Below, piece after piece: positions 28,154-36,594 of a stretch of DNA of 64,000 bases. The position numbers and the translations under genes were made by a program. The stretch is taken from assembly GCA_965216585.1 (NCBI GenBank), contig CBDCGC010000002.1, forward strand, positions 558,001-622,000, written 5' to 3'. Within the stretch, counting starts at the first letter, position 1, and each line of letters opens with the position of its first letter. Source of the DNA: CADEER01 sp965216585 (GTDB taxonomy: Bacteria; Desulfobacterota; Binatia; HRBIN30; CADEER01). Under the pieces are notes generated by a model that ran no database searches, had not been told where the DNA came from, and saw only the letters and a list, made by a program, of their open reading frames with translations.

Positions 28154-29626
28154 CTACTGCTCGAACTGAAAGAGCGCCGTCGTGACGTTGTCACCGATGG
28201 TCGCCGAATCGATCGACGGGAAGGCGACCGCGAAGCCGCCACCCGACAACCCACCGTTCGGATCGCTCTGCAACGCCGAGCACGAGAACGGCGCGCCGTT
28301 CTGCACGGTGTTGCAGGCCTGACCGCTGCAGCGCACACCGCAGATCATGTCGCCGCCGACGACCTCGGGCAGACACCGCTCGGGTTGACCGCATTGACCG
28401 GGCCCGGTGCAATCGGAGTTGTCGGTGCAAGCGGTGCCGCTGCCTTGGTTCATCACCTCGCCAGCGTTGTTGCCGAGATTGAAGATACGCGCCCGCGCCG
28501 CGCCGGTCGTCGTCGGGTTGCTCTGGGCGACGCCAAACTCGAGATCGTCATCCGTGCACGGCATGCAGTCCGGGCCGTAGTCGGGAACCGTGCAGTCGCC
28601 GGCCTCACAGCGGCCGCCGTCCTGCAGCAGGCCGATGGCGATGTTGTTGAACAAGATCGCCGAGCCGGTTGGTCCGCTACCGGCAAACTCGATGGTACGC
28701 GGGCTGATGCAGGTACCGACGTGCACGTTGGTCGGCATCGAGCAGGCCGCGCCCTCGCCCTCGCGGCAAGCTTCCGAGAAAGCGCCCGGGGCGACTTCGG
28801 CGGTCGCCGAGCAACTCGGATCTGCGGCTAGCGAGCATTCGGCTAGCGGCACGAAATCACCGCCGACCGGGTCGGTGTGGTGATCTTGGGTGATCGTGTA
28901 GTCGACGTTTTCCAGGTCGCCACCGCAAGAGACGACGCCGATGCCGGCGTTGCCCGGTCCGAACGACGGTACCTCGATGCCACGTACGCAGGCACAGACC
29001 AGCGGCGCCACCGGCGCCGGGTCGATACGCAATCCATCGGTCTTCGAAACCAGCGGAATGTCGCCCGCCTTGAACGTCGTTTCGCCGTTGATGTCGACCG
29101 TGTCGTCGGCGCGCATCTTGCCGGTGAACAACACCTGGCTGCCCGAAAGCGGCACCGGCACCTGGAAAGCTGCCGTTTGCACGAAGGCGCTGGTGTCGGC
29201 CGAGAACGTCGCCTGGCGCTCCGACTCGATCGTACAGTTGGCGGCACAGGTATTGCCGTTGCCGTCGGGCTGACCGCCGACGACCGTGCAGGTACCACCC
29301 GAGCAGTCGCCTGGACTGGTACAAGTCGCGCCCTCGTTGGAGCCACCGACGCAGAGACCACCAATGTCGCATTCCTCGGGCGCCACGCAATCGCCATCGC
29401 CGCAGACCACGGCTTCGCCGTCGTTGGGCGTACGACAGGTGCTCGGCGGGACAGTCGGCGGCGGATCGCCTGGAGTCGGCGTGTTGGTCGGTGGGCTCAC
29501 CGGCGGTGTATCGACCGGCGGCTGCGTGACGTCGACCCTCTCGACGATCATGTTGATCGTCTCGTCGCTGCAACCGATCAACATGGCGCCAACTGCAATG
29601 ATGGTGAATAGTTTCAAAAACCTCAT
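28154..29626 (-). CDS. Secreted Cys-rich lipoprotein with Thr-Pro linker
   Basis: 490 residues from ATG at 29626, which has a strong G-rich Shine-Dalgarno. The signal peptide MRFLKLFTIIAVGAMLIGC ends in a lipobox with Cys19. A Pro/Thr-rich linker (about 35-62) leads to a Cys-rich segment with GDGDCVAPEECD and GGTC units. A beta-rich body follows with two more Cys clusters (CTDNSDCTGPGQCGQPERC). It is probably displayed on the outer membrane. No enzyme motif is seen. The PEECD and CTxxxDC units resemble disulfide-rich repeats of delta-proteobacterial surface proteins. Confidence 0.7.
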   Translation of the reverse strand: MRFLKLFTIIAVGAMLIGCSDETINMIVERVDVTQPPVDTPPVSPPTNTPTPGDPPPTVPPSTCRTPNDGEAVVCGDGDCVAPEECDIGGLCVGGSNEGATCTSPGDCSGGTCTVVGGQPDGNGNTCAANCTIESERQATFSADTSAFVQTAAFQVPVPLSGSQVLFTGKMRADDTVDINGETTFKAGDIPLVSKTDGLRIDPAPVAPLVCACVRGIEVPSFGPGNAGIGVVSCGGDLENVDYTITQDHHTDPVGGDFVPLAECSLAADPSCSATAEVAPGAFSEACREGEGAACSMPTNVHVGTCISPRTIEFAGSGPTGSAILFNNIAIGLLQDGGRCEAGDCTVPDYGPDCMPCTDDDLEFGVAQSNPTTTGAARARIFNLGNNAGEVMNQGSGTACTDNSDCTGPGQCGQPERCLPEVVGGDMICGVRCSGQACNTVQNGAPFSCSALQSDPNGGLSGGGFAVAFPSIDSATIGDNVTTALFQFEQ

Positions 29627-29776
29627 GATCCCCCCTCTTGGCTCGGGTTGGAGTCGCTCGGACGTCCCGAGCGCCGACATATTGGAAGCAAGGCGCTGTC
29701 CGAGTCAAGACTTGAGCGACAGAATGGCTCAGGGCCCAGGCGAAAAGTGGCGCAGCCAAATACGCCGACTGCCGCA

Positions 29777-31528
29777 TCAGCTTCGCAGCAGCGCCGCGGC
29801 GAAGACCGCGGCCAGGGTCGCCAGCACCCAGCTCAGGGGGGTTGCCAGAGGCGGCCGCCGCGCGTCTTCGTCGAACCACGGCCGCGGCGCGCCGATCCGG
29901 CCGGCCCCACGGTTACCCGACGTCGGATCGCGGCTCCAGTCGTCGAGCCTGTCGCGCAGGCCGGCGACCAATCGCCCCAGATCGGTGGCCAGGTGATCGA
30001 GCGGTCGCGAAACGCGCGCGATCAGCGCCGCCGCCGGCAGCCGGTATAGTTCGTCGAGATCCCTGCTCGCCCCGGCGTGCGGCACCAGGCGGCGGCGCAG
30101 CTGCCAGAATGCCAAGCCACAGAAGGTCATCAGCAAGAGTGCCTCGAAGACGTGGTAGGCGGTGTAGGGGTGATAGTCCGGCGGCTGCGGCAGCACTTGG
30201 TAGAGGACGCCCGGAGCGATGCCGAGGCCGATGCAGAGAAAGCTCAGGATGGCCATGGCGGCCAGCATGGCCGCCGGTGCCTCGCGCGTTTTCACCGCCG
30301 TCGCGGATGGGGCGACGAAGGCGAAGTACGGCAACTTCAGCCCGACCGAGAGAAAGGTGCCGACTGATGCCAGGGTCAGCAGCGCCACCGCGGCGGCCTG
30401 ATGCTCGGCGGCGGCGCCGCTGACGACGACGGACTTTGACACGAAGCCGTTGAACAACGGCGCACCGGAAATCGACAGGGCACCGGTCATGTAGGCGGCG
30501 AAGGTCAGCGGCATCGTCGCGCCGATCCCCCCCAACTCGCTCAGGCGGCGCCGGCCGCTGCCCTGGATGATGGCGCCGGCGGCCATGAAGAGCAGCGCTT
30601 TGTAAAGGATGTGGCAGACCGCGTGGGCGACGCTACCGTTGACCGCCAGGGAGCTGCCGACACCGATACCGCAGACCATGTAACCGACCTGCGAGACGAT
30701 GTGATAGGAAAGCAGGCGCCGCATGTCGTCTTCCATCGTCGCGTAGACGACGCCGTAGACGGCCATCAGAGCACCCAGCGGCACCAGCACTTCCTCGCCG
30801 GCGAAACCGCGCACCAGGCAGTAGACGGCCGCCTTGGTGGTGAAGGTGCTGAGGAAGACGGAGCCCGAAACGCTCGCCTCGGGATAGGCATCGGGCAGCC
30901 AGGCGTGCAACGGCACGACGGCGGCGTTGATGCAGAAGGCGGCGAGAATCACCTGGCTCGGCCAGCCGCGCCCGCCGAGGTGGTCGAAGGCGATCGCCTC
31001 GCCGCCGTTGAGCCAACCGGCGACACCGATCAGCAGCAGACTGCCGGCGGCGAGGTGGACGAGCAGATAGCGCTGCCCCGCCGCGATCGATTTGGGCCAA
31101 CCGCCGGCGAAGACGAGAACCGCCGAGGCGATGGCCATGAGCTCCCACGCTACCAGTAGCGACAACAGATCGCCGGCGTAGACGACGGCCAGGCCACCGC
31201 CGGCGTAGAGCAGAGCCGAGACCTGCTCGCCGGCGCGCTCGCGATACCAGCCGTAGAGGTTGGCCAGCACCGCGGCCGATGCGAAGACGAGGCCGAAGAT
31301 GCGCGCCAGGCGATCGGTGCGGACGAGGACGATCTGCTGGCCGAGGAAGGTGGTGGTGGCGCTCGTTCCGTCGTCGCCGGCGATGACGAGAGCCAGTGAG
31401 AGCAGCGGCGCCAGGACGCAGAGCACGCGGCGCAGTGGCGCCGCCAACAAGGGCAGCGCAAGCGCCCCGATCAACATGGGAACGAACGGTGGCATGGCAG
31501 CGGCGCTGGCGAAACCGCCCGGATTCAT
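29777..31528 (-). CDS. NuoL/M/N-type proton-translocating subunit, third antiporter paralogue
   Basis: 583 residues from ATG at 31528 (ATGA overlap with the small gene before it). It is a polytopic protein with about 14 hydrophobic helices. Family motifs include LLSLLVAWELMAIAS (conserved Glu), INAAVVPLHAWLPDAYPEA, EDDMRRLLSYHIVSQVGYM and YKALLFMAAGAI (conserved Lys/His helix). The C-terminal 90 residues form a charged tail with one last helix. It is the last gene of the Mrp/Mbh-like operon and the longest of its three D-type subunits, so it may be the terminal pump module. Confidence 0.85.
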   Translation of the reverse strand: MNPGGFASAAAMPPFVPMLIGALALPLLAAPLRRVLCVLAPLLSLALVIAGDDGTSATTTFLGQQIVLVRTDRLARIFGLVFASAAVLANLYGWYRERAGEQVSALLYAGGGLAVVYAGDLLSLLVAWELMAIASAVLVFAGGWPKSIAAGQRYLLVHLAAGSLLLIGVAGWLNGGEAIAFDHLGGRGWPSQVILAAFCINAAVVPLHAWLPDAYPEASVSGSVFLSTFTTKAAVYCLVRGFAGEEVLVPLGALMAVYGVVYATMEDDMRRLLSYHIVSQVGYMVCGIGVGSSLAVNGSVAHAVCHILYKALLFMAAGAIIQGSGRRRLSELGGIGATMPLTFAAYMTGALSISGAPLFNGFVSKSVVVSGAAAEHQAAAVALLTLASVGTFLSVGLKLPYFAFVAPSATAVKTREAPAAMLAAMAILSFLCIGLGIAPGVLYQVLPQPPDYHPYTAYHVFEALLLMTFCGLAFWQLRRRLVPHAGASRDLDELYRLPAAALIARVSRPLDHLATDLGRLVAGLRDRLDDWSRDPTSGNRGAGRIGAPRPWFDEDARRPPLATPLSWVLATLAAVFAAALLRS

Positions 31529-31737
31529 TCGCCGTCCTCTTCTTCGCTGCGCAACAGTGGTGCGAGAACCGACTTGGCGAGGAAGGCGAGAAGATGTGCG
31601 CCGGCAAAGCCGGCGACTGCCGCGTAGGCGGGAATCGCCTCCCACCAGAAGTGGGGATGCGGATTGCGGCCGAAGATGGCGCCGAGCACGGCCAAGATCG
31701 CGGCGGCCAGCCAGAGTGCGGTCGGCAGCCGCGTCAT
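31525..31737 (-). CDS. Small two-helix membrane protein of the Mrp-like operon
   Basis: 70 residues with two hydrophobic helices (about 6-23 and 34-58) and an acidic tail, LLRSEEEDGE. ATGA overlaps link it to the D-type genes on both sides. It matches no named Mrp or Mbh subunit that I recognise. Its position between two large antiporter subunits suggests a structural role in the complex. Confidence 0.7.
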   Translation of the reverse strand: MTRLPTALWLAAAILAVLGAIFGRNPHPHFWWEAIPAYAAVAGFAGAHLLAFLAKSVLAPLLRSEEEDGE

Positions 31738-33206
31738 TGCACCGACCTCGCGATCTCGCTCGCCATCGACCAGGCACCGACCAGAGCATCGGGCCAGATG
31801 CCGAGGATCACCGACGCCGCGGCGGTCAGCAGCAGCGGCACGAGCATTGCCAGCGGTGCTTCACCGAGCTCGCGGAACTCATCCGAAGAGCGGAAGAAGG
31901 CGGCGTAGACGATGGGAAAGAGGTAGGCCACGTTGAGCAGCCCCGAGGCGATCAGCACCGCCGCCATGGCACCGCGGCCGGCCTCGAGGGAGCCGAGGCA
32001 GAGGTGCCACTTGGACACGAAGCCGTTGAGCGGCGGCACGCCGGCCAGGCCGAGCGCCGCGATGGCAAAGGCTCCCATGGTCAGTGGCATGTGCCGGCCG
32101 ATGCCGTCGAGCTCGCTGACCCGGTCGCAGCGGGCGGTGGCGTAGATGGCGCCGGCACAGAAAAACAACGTGATCTTGAGAAAGGCGTGGTTGACCAGGT
32201 GCAAGACGGCGCCGGTCGTGGCGTCGAGGCTGAGCAGCGCCGCGCCGAGGACGATGTAGGAGAGATGGCTGACCGTCGAGTAGGCGAGGCGGCGTTTCAA
32301 GTTGTCTTGCGAGAGCGCCACCAGCGAACCAAACAAGATCGTCGCCGCGGCGATCCAGCTCAGCCAGGTGACGGCGCCCATCGCCGCCAGCGTATCGGCG
32401 CCGAAGACGAAAGCGAGGGTTCGCACACAACCGAAAACGCCCGATTTTACGACGGCGACGGCGTGCAACAAGGCGCTCACCGGAGTCGGCGCAACCATCG
32501 CCGACGGCAACCAGCCGTGCAGCGGCAATAGCGCCGCCTTGACGCCAAAGCCGCCGATCAAGCCGGCGAAGATCAGCGTCCGCACCGATGCCGGCGACGC
32601 CGCCAAACCCCCCTGCCCGCCGGCCTGAAAATCCAGGCTGCCGGTTTCGCTGTACAGCAGCGCCATTGCCGCCAGGATGACGACGCCGGCACTCAGCGTA
32701 TAGGCCAGATACTTACGGCTGGCGGCCAGCGCGGCGCTGCTCTCTTTGTGCGCGACGAGCGGATAGGTGGCCAGCGTCAAACACTCGTAGAAGAGGTAGA
32801 AGGTCAGCAGATTGGCCGCCAGGGCGACGCCCATCGTCGCCGCGATGGCCGCCGCGAAGGCGGCGTAGTAGCGGGTTTGTGCATGCTCTTCGAGCACCCG
32901 CATATAGCCGATCGAGTAGATCGAGGTGATCAGCCACAAGACGGCCGCCAGCGTCGCGAAAACGACGGCGAAGAGATCGGCGCGCAGCGCCAGGGCGACA
33001 CCCGGCACCATCGGCACCAGGGTGTAGTCGACACTGCCCGATGCGCGCACCGCGCCGAGGAGCGCCAGCGCCAGCAAGACCAGTACGGCGGCGGCGACGA
33101 CGGTGCAGGCCTCACGCAGGTTGGCCCGGCGATGCAGGCGCAAGATCGCCAGGGCCGCCGTAGCCGGCACCAGCACCATCGCCAGCGGCAGCAAAGAGGT
33201 GCTCAT
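31734..33206 (-). CDS. MrpD/NuoM-like antiporter subunit, second paralogue
   Basis: 490 residues from ATG at 33206. About 14 helices. Motifs: LLTFYLFYECLTLATYPLV (conserved Glu), KAALLPLHGWLPSAMVAPTPVSALLHAVAVVKSG (channel Lys and His residues) and NLKRRLAYSTVSHLSYI. The ORF runs open for another 786 bp upstream over the next gene; the ATGA junction fixes the start. It is related to NuoM/HyfF and MrpD and should conduct protons or take part in Na+/H+ exchange. Confidence 0.88.
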   Translation of the reverse strand: MSTSLLPLAMVLVPATAALAILRLHRRANLREACTVVAAAVLVLLALALLGAVRASGSVDYTLVPMVPGVALALRADLFAVVFATLAAVLWLITSIYSIGYMRVLEEHAQTRYYAAFAAAIAATMGVALAANLLTFYLFYECLTLATYPLVAHKESSAALAASRKYLAYTLSAGVVILAAMALLYSETGSLDFQAGGQGGLAASPASVRTLIFAGLIGGFGVKAALLPLHGWLPSAMVAPTPVSALLHAVAVVKSGVFGCVRTLAFVFGADTLAAMGAVTWLSWIAAATILFGSLVALSQDNLKRRLAYSTVSHLSYIVLGAALLSLDATTGAVLHLVNHAFLKITLFFCAGAIYATARCDRVSELDGIGRHMPLTMGAFAIAALGLAGVPPLNGFVSKWHLCLGSLEAGRGAMAAVLIASGLLNVAYLFPIVYAAFFRSSDEFRELGEAPLAMLVPLLLTAAASVILGIWPDALVGAWSMASEIARSVQ

Positions 33207-34684
33207 GGTGTCGCAACTCGCGCCACCAGCGGCAGATCGCCGAGGAGGTCTGCGAATACCGTTTGGTTCGCCAAGCCGATGACCAGGATCGCCAGCGCCG
33301 CAGCGCCGATCGGCAGCAGCATCGAGCCCGGCAGCTCCTCTCTTGGCGACTCCGCATCGGCGGCGGCGAAGAAGATGTTTTCGAACATGCGCAGGAAATA
33401 CCAGATACTGAGCAAGGTGCTGATGAGAACGACGGCAAAGTAGTCGATGCGCCCGGCCTCGAGGGAGCCGATGAGTAGATACCACTTGCTGTAGAACCCA
33501 GCCGTCGGTGGAATTCCGATCATCGATGCGGCGGCGATGACGAGGGCGACGGTGCTCACCGGCATGCGCCGGTGCAAGCCCGCCAGCGCGTCGAGGTTGC
33601 GCCGGCCGAGGCGAAAGAGAATGCCACCGGCGATGAGAAAGAGCGTCGCCTTGGCGACTCCGTGCGCCACCATGTGGAAGACGGCACCGTTCAAGCCGGT
33701 GCGGTTGCCGGTCGCGATGCCAATGGCGATGAGACCCAGGTGGGCGATGCTCGAGTAGGCCAGCAGGCGTTTCAGGTCGCGTTGGGCGAGCGCCATCACC
33801 GAGCCGACGACGACGCCGGTGCAGCCGAGTAGACCGATGACGCCGGTCATCGCCGCCAGCAGATCGGTCTGCAGCGGCGCCAGGAGCGAGTACAGAACGC
33901 GGATCAGGGCCAGGGCGCTGATCTTGGTCATCAGGCCGCCGATCAGCGCCGAGGCGGCTGACGGCGCGTAGGTGTAGGCGTCGGGCAGCCATCCGTGCAT
34001 CGGAAAGATCGCCATCTTCAGGCCGAGACCGACGACCAGCATGGCGAAGCCGGCGACCAGCGCCGGCGACGTCCCCCCCGACGCCAGCGCCGCTGCGACG
34101 TCGGCGAGGTTGAGCGATCCGCTGAGGGCGAAGAGATAGGCGACACCGAGTAAGTAGAAGCTGGCGCCGACCGTGCCGATCAGCAGATAGCGAAAGCTGG
34201 CCAGCGATGCCGAGCCGCCGCCGATGGCGATCAAGGCATAGGCCGAGAGCGATGAGATCTCTAGGAACACATAGAGATTGAACAAATCGGCGGTCGACGT
34301 CATGCCCTGCAGCGCCGCCACCAGCAGCAGCGCGGTGGCGAAGAAACCGCCTTCGCTACCCGGCAGCTCGGCGCGCAGGCTCTTGCCGGCGTAGAGCAAC
34401 ACCGCGGCGGCGAGTGAGGCGATGAGCACCGCCATCAAGGCGCCGATACCGTCGATGCGAGCGGCGATGCCAAACGGCGCCGGCCAGCCGCCGTAGGCGT
34501 AGTCGATGACCCGGCCGCCGCGGCACACAGCCAGCGCCGCCAACCCAGCCAGCCACGACACCAGGGTTGCCACCAGAGCCACGATCTGCGCCCGGCGCGG
34601 CGCATCCAGCGCGGTCATGGCGATCAGCAACGCGCCGATCAACGGCGGCAGCACCAAGCCAATCGGAATCAGCGACGCGATCAA
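33203..34684 (-). CDS. mrpD: Mrp-type cation/proton antiporter subunit D
   Basis: 493 residues with about 14 helices. TADLFNLYVFLEISSLSAYALIA carries the conserved Glu, KMAIFPMHGWLPDAYTYAPS the conserved Lys, and LKRLLAYSSIAHLGLIAIG the later signature. Of the three D-type proteins this one is most like canonical MrpD. The start is TTG at 34684, sharing a TTGA overlap with mrpC. It forms the ion-translocating core with MrpC. Confidence 0.9.
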   Translation of the reverse strand: MIASLIPIGLVLPPLIGALLIAMTALDAPRRAQIVALVATLVSWLAGLAALAVCRGGRVIDYAYGGWPAPFGIAARIDGIGALMAVLIASLAAAVLLYAGKSLRAELPGSEGGFFATALLLVAALQGMTSTADLFNLYVFLEISSLSAYALIAIGGGSASLASFRYLLIGTVGASFYLLGVAYLFALSGSLNLADVAAALASGGTSPALVAGFAMLVVGLGLKMAIFPMHGWLPDAYTYAPSAASALIGGLMTKISALALIRVLYSLLAPLQTDLLAAMTGVIGLLGCTGVVVGSVMALAQRDLKRLLAYSSIAHLGLIAIGIATGNRTGLNGAVFHMVAHGVAKATLFLIAGGILFRLGRRNLDALAGLHRRMPVSTVALVIAAASMIGIPPTAGFYSKWYLLIGSLEAGRIDYFAVVLISTLLSIWYFLRMFENIFFAAADAESPREELPGSMLLPIGAAALAILVIGLANQTVFADLLGDLPLVARVATP

Positions 34685-35043
34685 GATTCTCGCCCGAGCA
34701 GCTCGTCTTCTTCCAGCGTGCCGTAGCGCCGAAAAATGCGGATCAGCAGAGCGAAGGCAACCCCGGCAGTGCCGACCATGACGACGATGGCGGTCAGCAT
34801 CAGGACATGCGGCAGCGGGCTCATGAAGGTCGCCTCGATCCCCTTGCGCGCGATCGGCACCGTGCCGCCGGGTCGCACGCTCATCGAAATGAAGAGCAGA
34901 ATGATCGCCGTTTGCATGATGTTGAGCCCGATCAACTGCTTGACCAGGTTGCGCTTCGCCAACATGCCGTAGAAGCCGATGACGATCAGCGCGCCGGTCA
35001 TCCAGTACTCGAAGCGGGCGGAAAGGAGATCGGCGAGCGTCAC
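34681..35043 (-). CDS. mrpC: Mrp-type antiporter subunit C (NuoK-like)
   Basis: 120 residues with three helices. IVIGFYGMLAKRNLVKQLIGLNIMQTAIILLFIS carries the charged helix typical of MrpC/NuoK. PHVLMLTAIVVMVGTAGVAFALLIRIFRRYGT is the normal C-terminus. GTG at 35043 overlaps the mrpB stop as GTGA. It pairs with MrpD in the membrane core. Confidence 0.9.
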   Translation of the reverse strand: MTLADLLSARFEYWMTGALIVIGFYGMLAKRNLVKQLIGLNIMQTAIILLFISMSVRPGGTVPIARKGIEATFMSPLPHVLMLTAIVVMVGTAGVAFALLIRIFRRYGTLEEDELLGRES

Positions 35044-35498
35044 CGCCGCCCCCTGCCCGCGCGCTCGAGGCGCTCGCTCGGCACCAGATCGTCGAAGATC
35101 GAAACCATCACACAGCACACCGCGACAGCGACGCCGACTTCGACGGCTTCGATGCCGAGCGCCCTCACCTGGTTGTCGTCGACCGGCAGCGGCACGGCGC
35201 CGTAGTCGAGGAAGGCGCCGCCCCAAATGAGTGGCAAGAGGCCGACCAGGGTGTAGATCAACACGCCGGCAGCGCCGAAGCGCAGCGCCGACAGGCCCGG
35301 CAGATAGCCGACGCTGACTCCCGGTCCGGTCGTCAAGCGCGCCAGAATGAGACTCGCCGCCAAGATCGCGCCACCCTGAAAGCCGCCGCCCGGGCTCTTG
35401 CTGCCGTGGAAGACGACGTAGACGGCAAAGACCTGAATGACCGGAATCAGGATCTTGGCGACGGTCCGCACCGTGACGCTGTCGTAGGGCGGGATCAC
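35040..35498 (-). CDS. mrpB: Mrp-type antiporter subunit B
   Basis: 152 residues with four helices. The signature KILIPVIQVFAVYVVFHGSKSPGGGFQGGAI is diagnostic of MnhB/MrpB (normally 'GH..PGGGF.gG'; here HGSKSPGGGF). GTG at 35498 is chosen since it forms a GTGA overlap with the previous stop; a 15-codon longer form is open but unlikely. Confidence 0.92.
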   Translation of the reverse strand: MIPPYDSVTVRTVAKILIPVIQVFAVYVVFHGSKSPGGGFQGGAILAASLILARLTTGPGVSVGYLPGLSALRFGAAGVLIYTLVGLLPLIWGGAFLDYGAVPLPVDDNQVRALGIEAVEVGVAVAVCCVMVSIFDDLVPSERLERAGRGRR

Positions 35499-35782
35499 GG
35501 CGAGCGGTCCTCCTTCTCGCGCCGGCCGAGCAGCAGGTAGCACGCCAGGCCAGCCGTGAAGACGACGGTGGTCTCGCCAAAGGTATCGAAAGAGCGGTAG
35601 TCGGCGAGTATCGCCGATACGATGTTGGCGGTCGCCGTCTGCTCGACGGCGTTCTGCACGTAGTACGGCTCGACGCGCGTCGCAATCGGCGCCGCGGCCG
35701 AGCGCAGCGGCGGCAGGCTGGCGGCCGCCGCGACGAGGATGGCGACGAGCACCGCCAGGGCCCCGGAGACACGCCAGCTCAA
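35495..35782 (-). CDS. MbhE-like membrane subunit (MrpA C-terminal-like)
   Basis: 95 residues, two helices. TANIVSAILADYRSFDTFGETTVVFTAGLACYLLLG is the segment found at the C-terminal part of MrpA and as the separate MbhE protein in membrane-bound hydrogenases. The start is TTG at 35782 (TTGA overlap). Together with the MbhD-like gene it replaces the MrpA tail, which is split off here as in archaeal Mbh/Mbx operons. Confidence 0.85.
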   Translation of the reverse strand: MSWRVSGALAVLVAILVAAAASLPPLRSAAAPIATRVEPYYVQNAVEQTATANIVSAILADYRSFDTFGETTVVFTAGLACYLLLGRREKEDRSP

Positions 35783-36021
35783 TCGCCCGATCTCCGATTG
35801 GTGCGAGCGATCGCCATGATGAAGAAGACGCCGGTCAACCCGGCCCCGACCGAGGCTTCGGTGAAGCCGACGTCGACCGCACCCATGTGCGCCATCAGCA
35901 ACGCCGTCAAGAAACTGTAACCGCTGAGGAGGAATACCGCGGCAATGAGATCGCGCACCGACAGTGCCGCAACGGCGAGAACGATCAGCGACGGGAAGAT
36001 CAAGAGAGAAACGTAGTCCAC
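35779..36021 (-). CDS. MbhD-like (DUF4040) membrane subunit
   Basis: 80 residues with three helices. DLIAAVFLLSGYSFLTALLMAHMGAVDVGFTEASVGAGLTG corresponds to the DUF4040/MbhD segment, with the family's 'DvAfTEAavGagl' box (DVGFTEASVGAGL, NuoJ-like). It starts with GTG at 36021, 4 bp after mrpG, the only non-overlapping junction in the operon. Confidence 0.87.
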   Translation of the reverse strand: MDYVSLLIFPSLIVLAVAALSVRDLIAAVFLLSGYSFLTALLMAHMGAVDVGFTEASVGAGLTGVFFIMAIARTNRRSGD

Positions 36022-36025
36022 GCCG

Positions 36026-36328
36026 TCACTCTCCGTCGTGCCGCACCCACGGCTGCATGCCGGTCGACAGTGCGGCGCGGGCGATGGCGTGCGTCGCGGT
36101 GGGGTTGGCGATGAAGATGAACACCGCCACCAAAACGATCTTGGCCGAGAGCAGCGTCAAGCCGGTGCAGCACGCCACGCCGAGCAGCGACAGGAAGGCG
36201 CCGAAAGTGTCGGACTTGCCGAGCGCGTGCATGCGCGTGAAGAAATCGGGCAGGCGCGCAAAGCCGACCGTGCCGGTGAAAAAGAAAAAGGCACCGACCG
36301 ACATCAGGAGCGCACCGAGGGCGGTCAT
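36026..36328 (-). CDS. mrpG: Mrp-type antiporter subunit G
   Basis: 100 residues with three helices. GTVGFARLPDFFTRMHALGKSDTFGAFL is the MnhG/MrpG signature ('G.iRlPD.ytRlHA..k..tlG'). The TNPxTAH-like end is kept as NPTATHAIARAAL. It is coupled to mrpF by ATGA (36325-36328). Confidence 0.93.
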   Translation of the reverse strand: MTALGALLMSVGAFFFFTGTVGFARLPDFFTRMHALGKSDTFGAFLSLLGVACCTGLTLLSAKIVLVAVFIFIANPTATHAIARAALSTGMQPWVRHDGE

Positions 36329-36594
36329 TTCGCGATCTCCGGCCAGGTGAAGTAGCGCGCGACGACGAGGGTGACGACGAAGTTGAGCAAACCGTAGGTC
36401 AGCGCGATGTCGACGAAGGCGTCGGGACGCCCGAAGAGCAAGCCGAGATAGGCGAGCAGGACCGTCGTCTTGGTACCGACGACGCCGATGCCGATGATGC
36501 GGTCGAAGAGATTCGGCCGCCGCACGACGAGGATCAGCGTGAAGACGATCGCGCCGATCAGCGCCAGCGACAGTCCGCTCACGAAAGTGTTCAT
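36325..36594 (-). CDS. mrpF: Mrp-type antiporter subunit F
   Basis: 89 residues with three helices. VVRRPNLFDRIIGIGVVGTKTTVLLAYLG and DAFVDIALTYGLLNFVVTLVVARYF match MrpF/MnhF (RGP...DRvla.d..g, then D.al.yallsF). A longer frame is open through mrpE, but the ATG at 36594 overlapping the mrpE stop is clearly right. Confidence 0.92.
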   Translation of the reverse strand: MNTFVSGLSLALIGAIVFTLILVVRRPNLFDRIIGIGVVGTKTTVLLAYLGLLFGRPDAFVDIALTYGLLNFVVTLVVARYFTWPEIAK

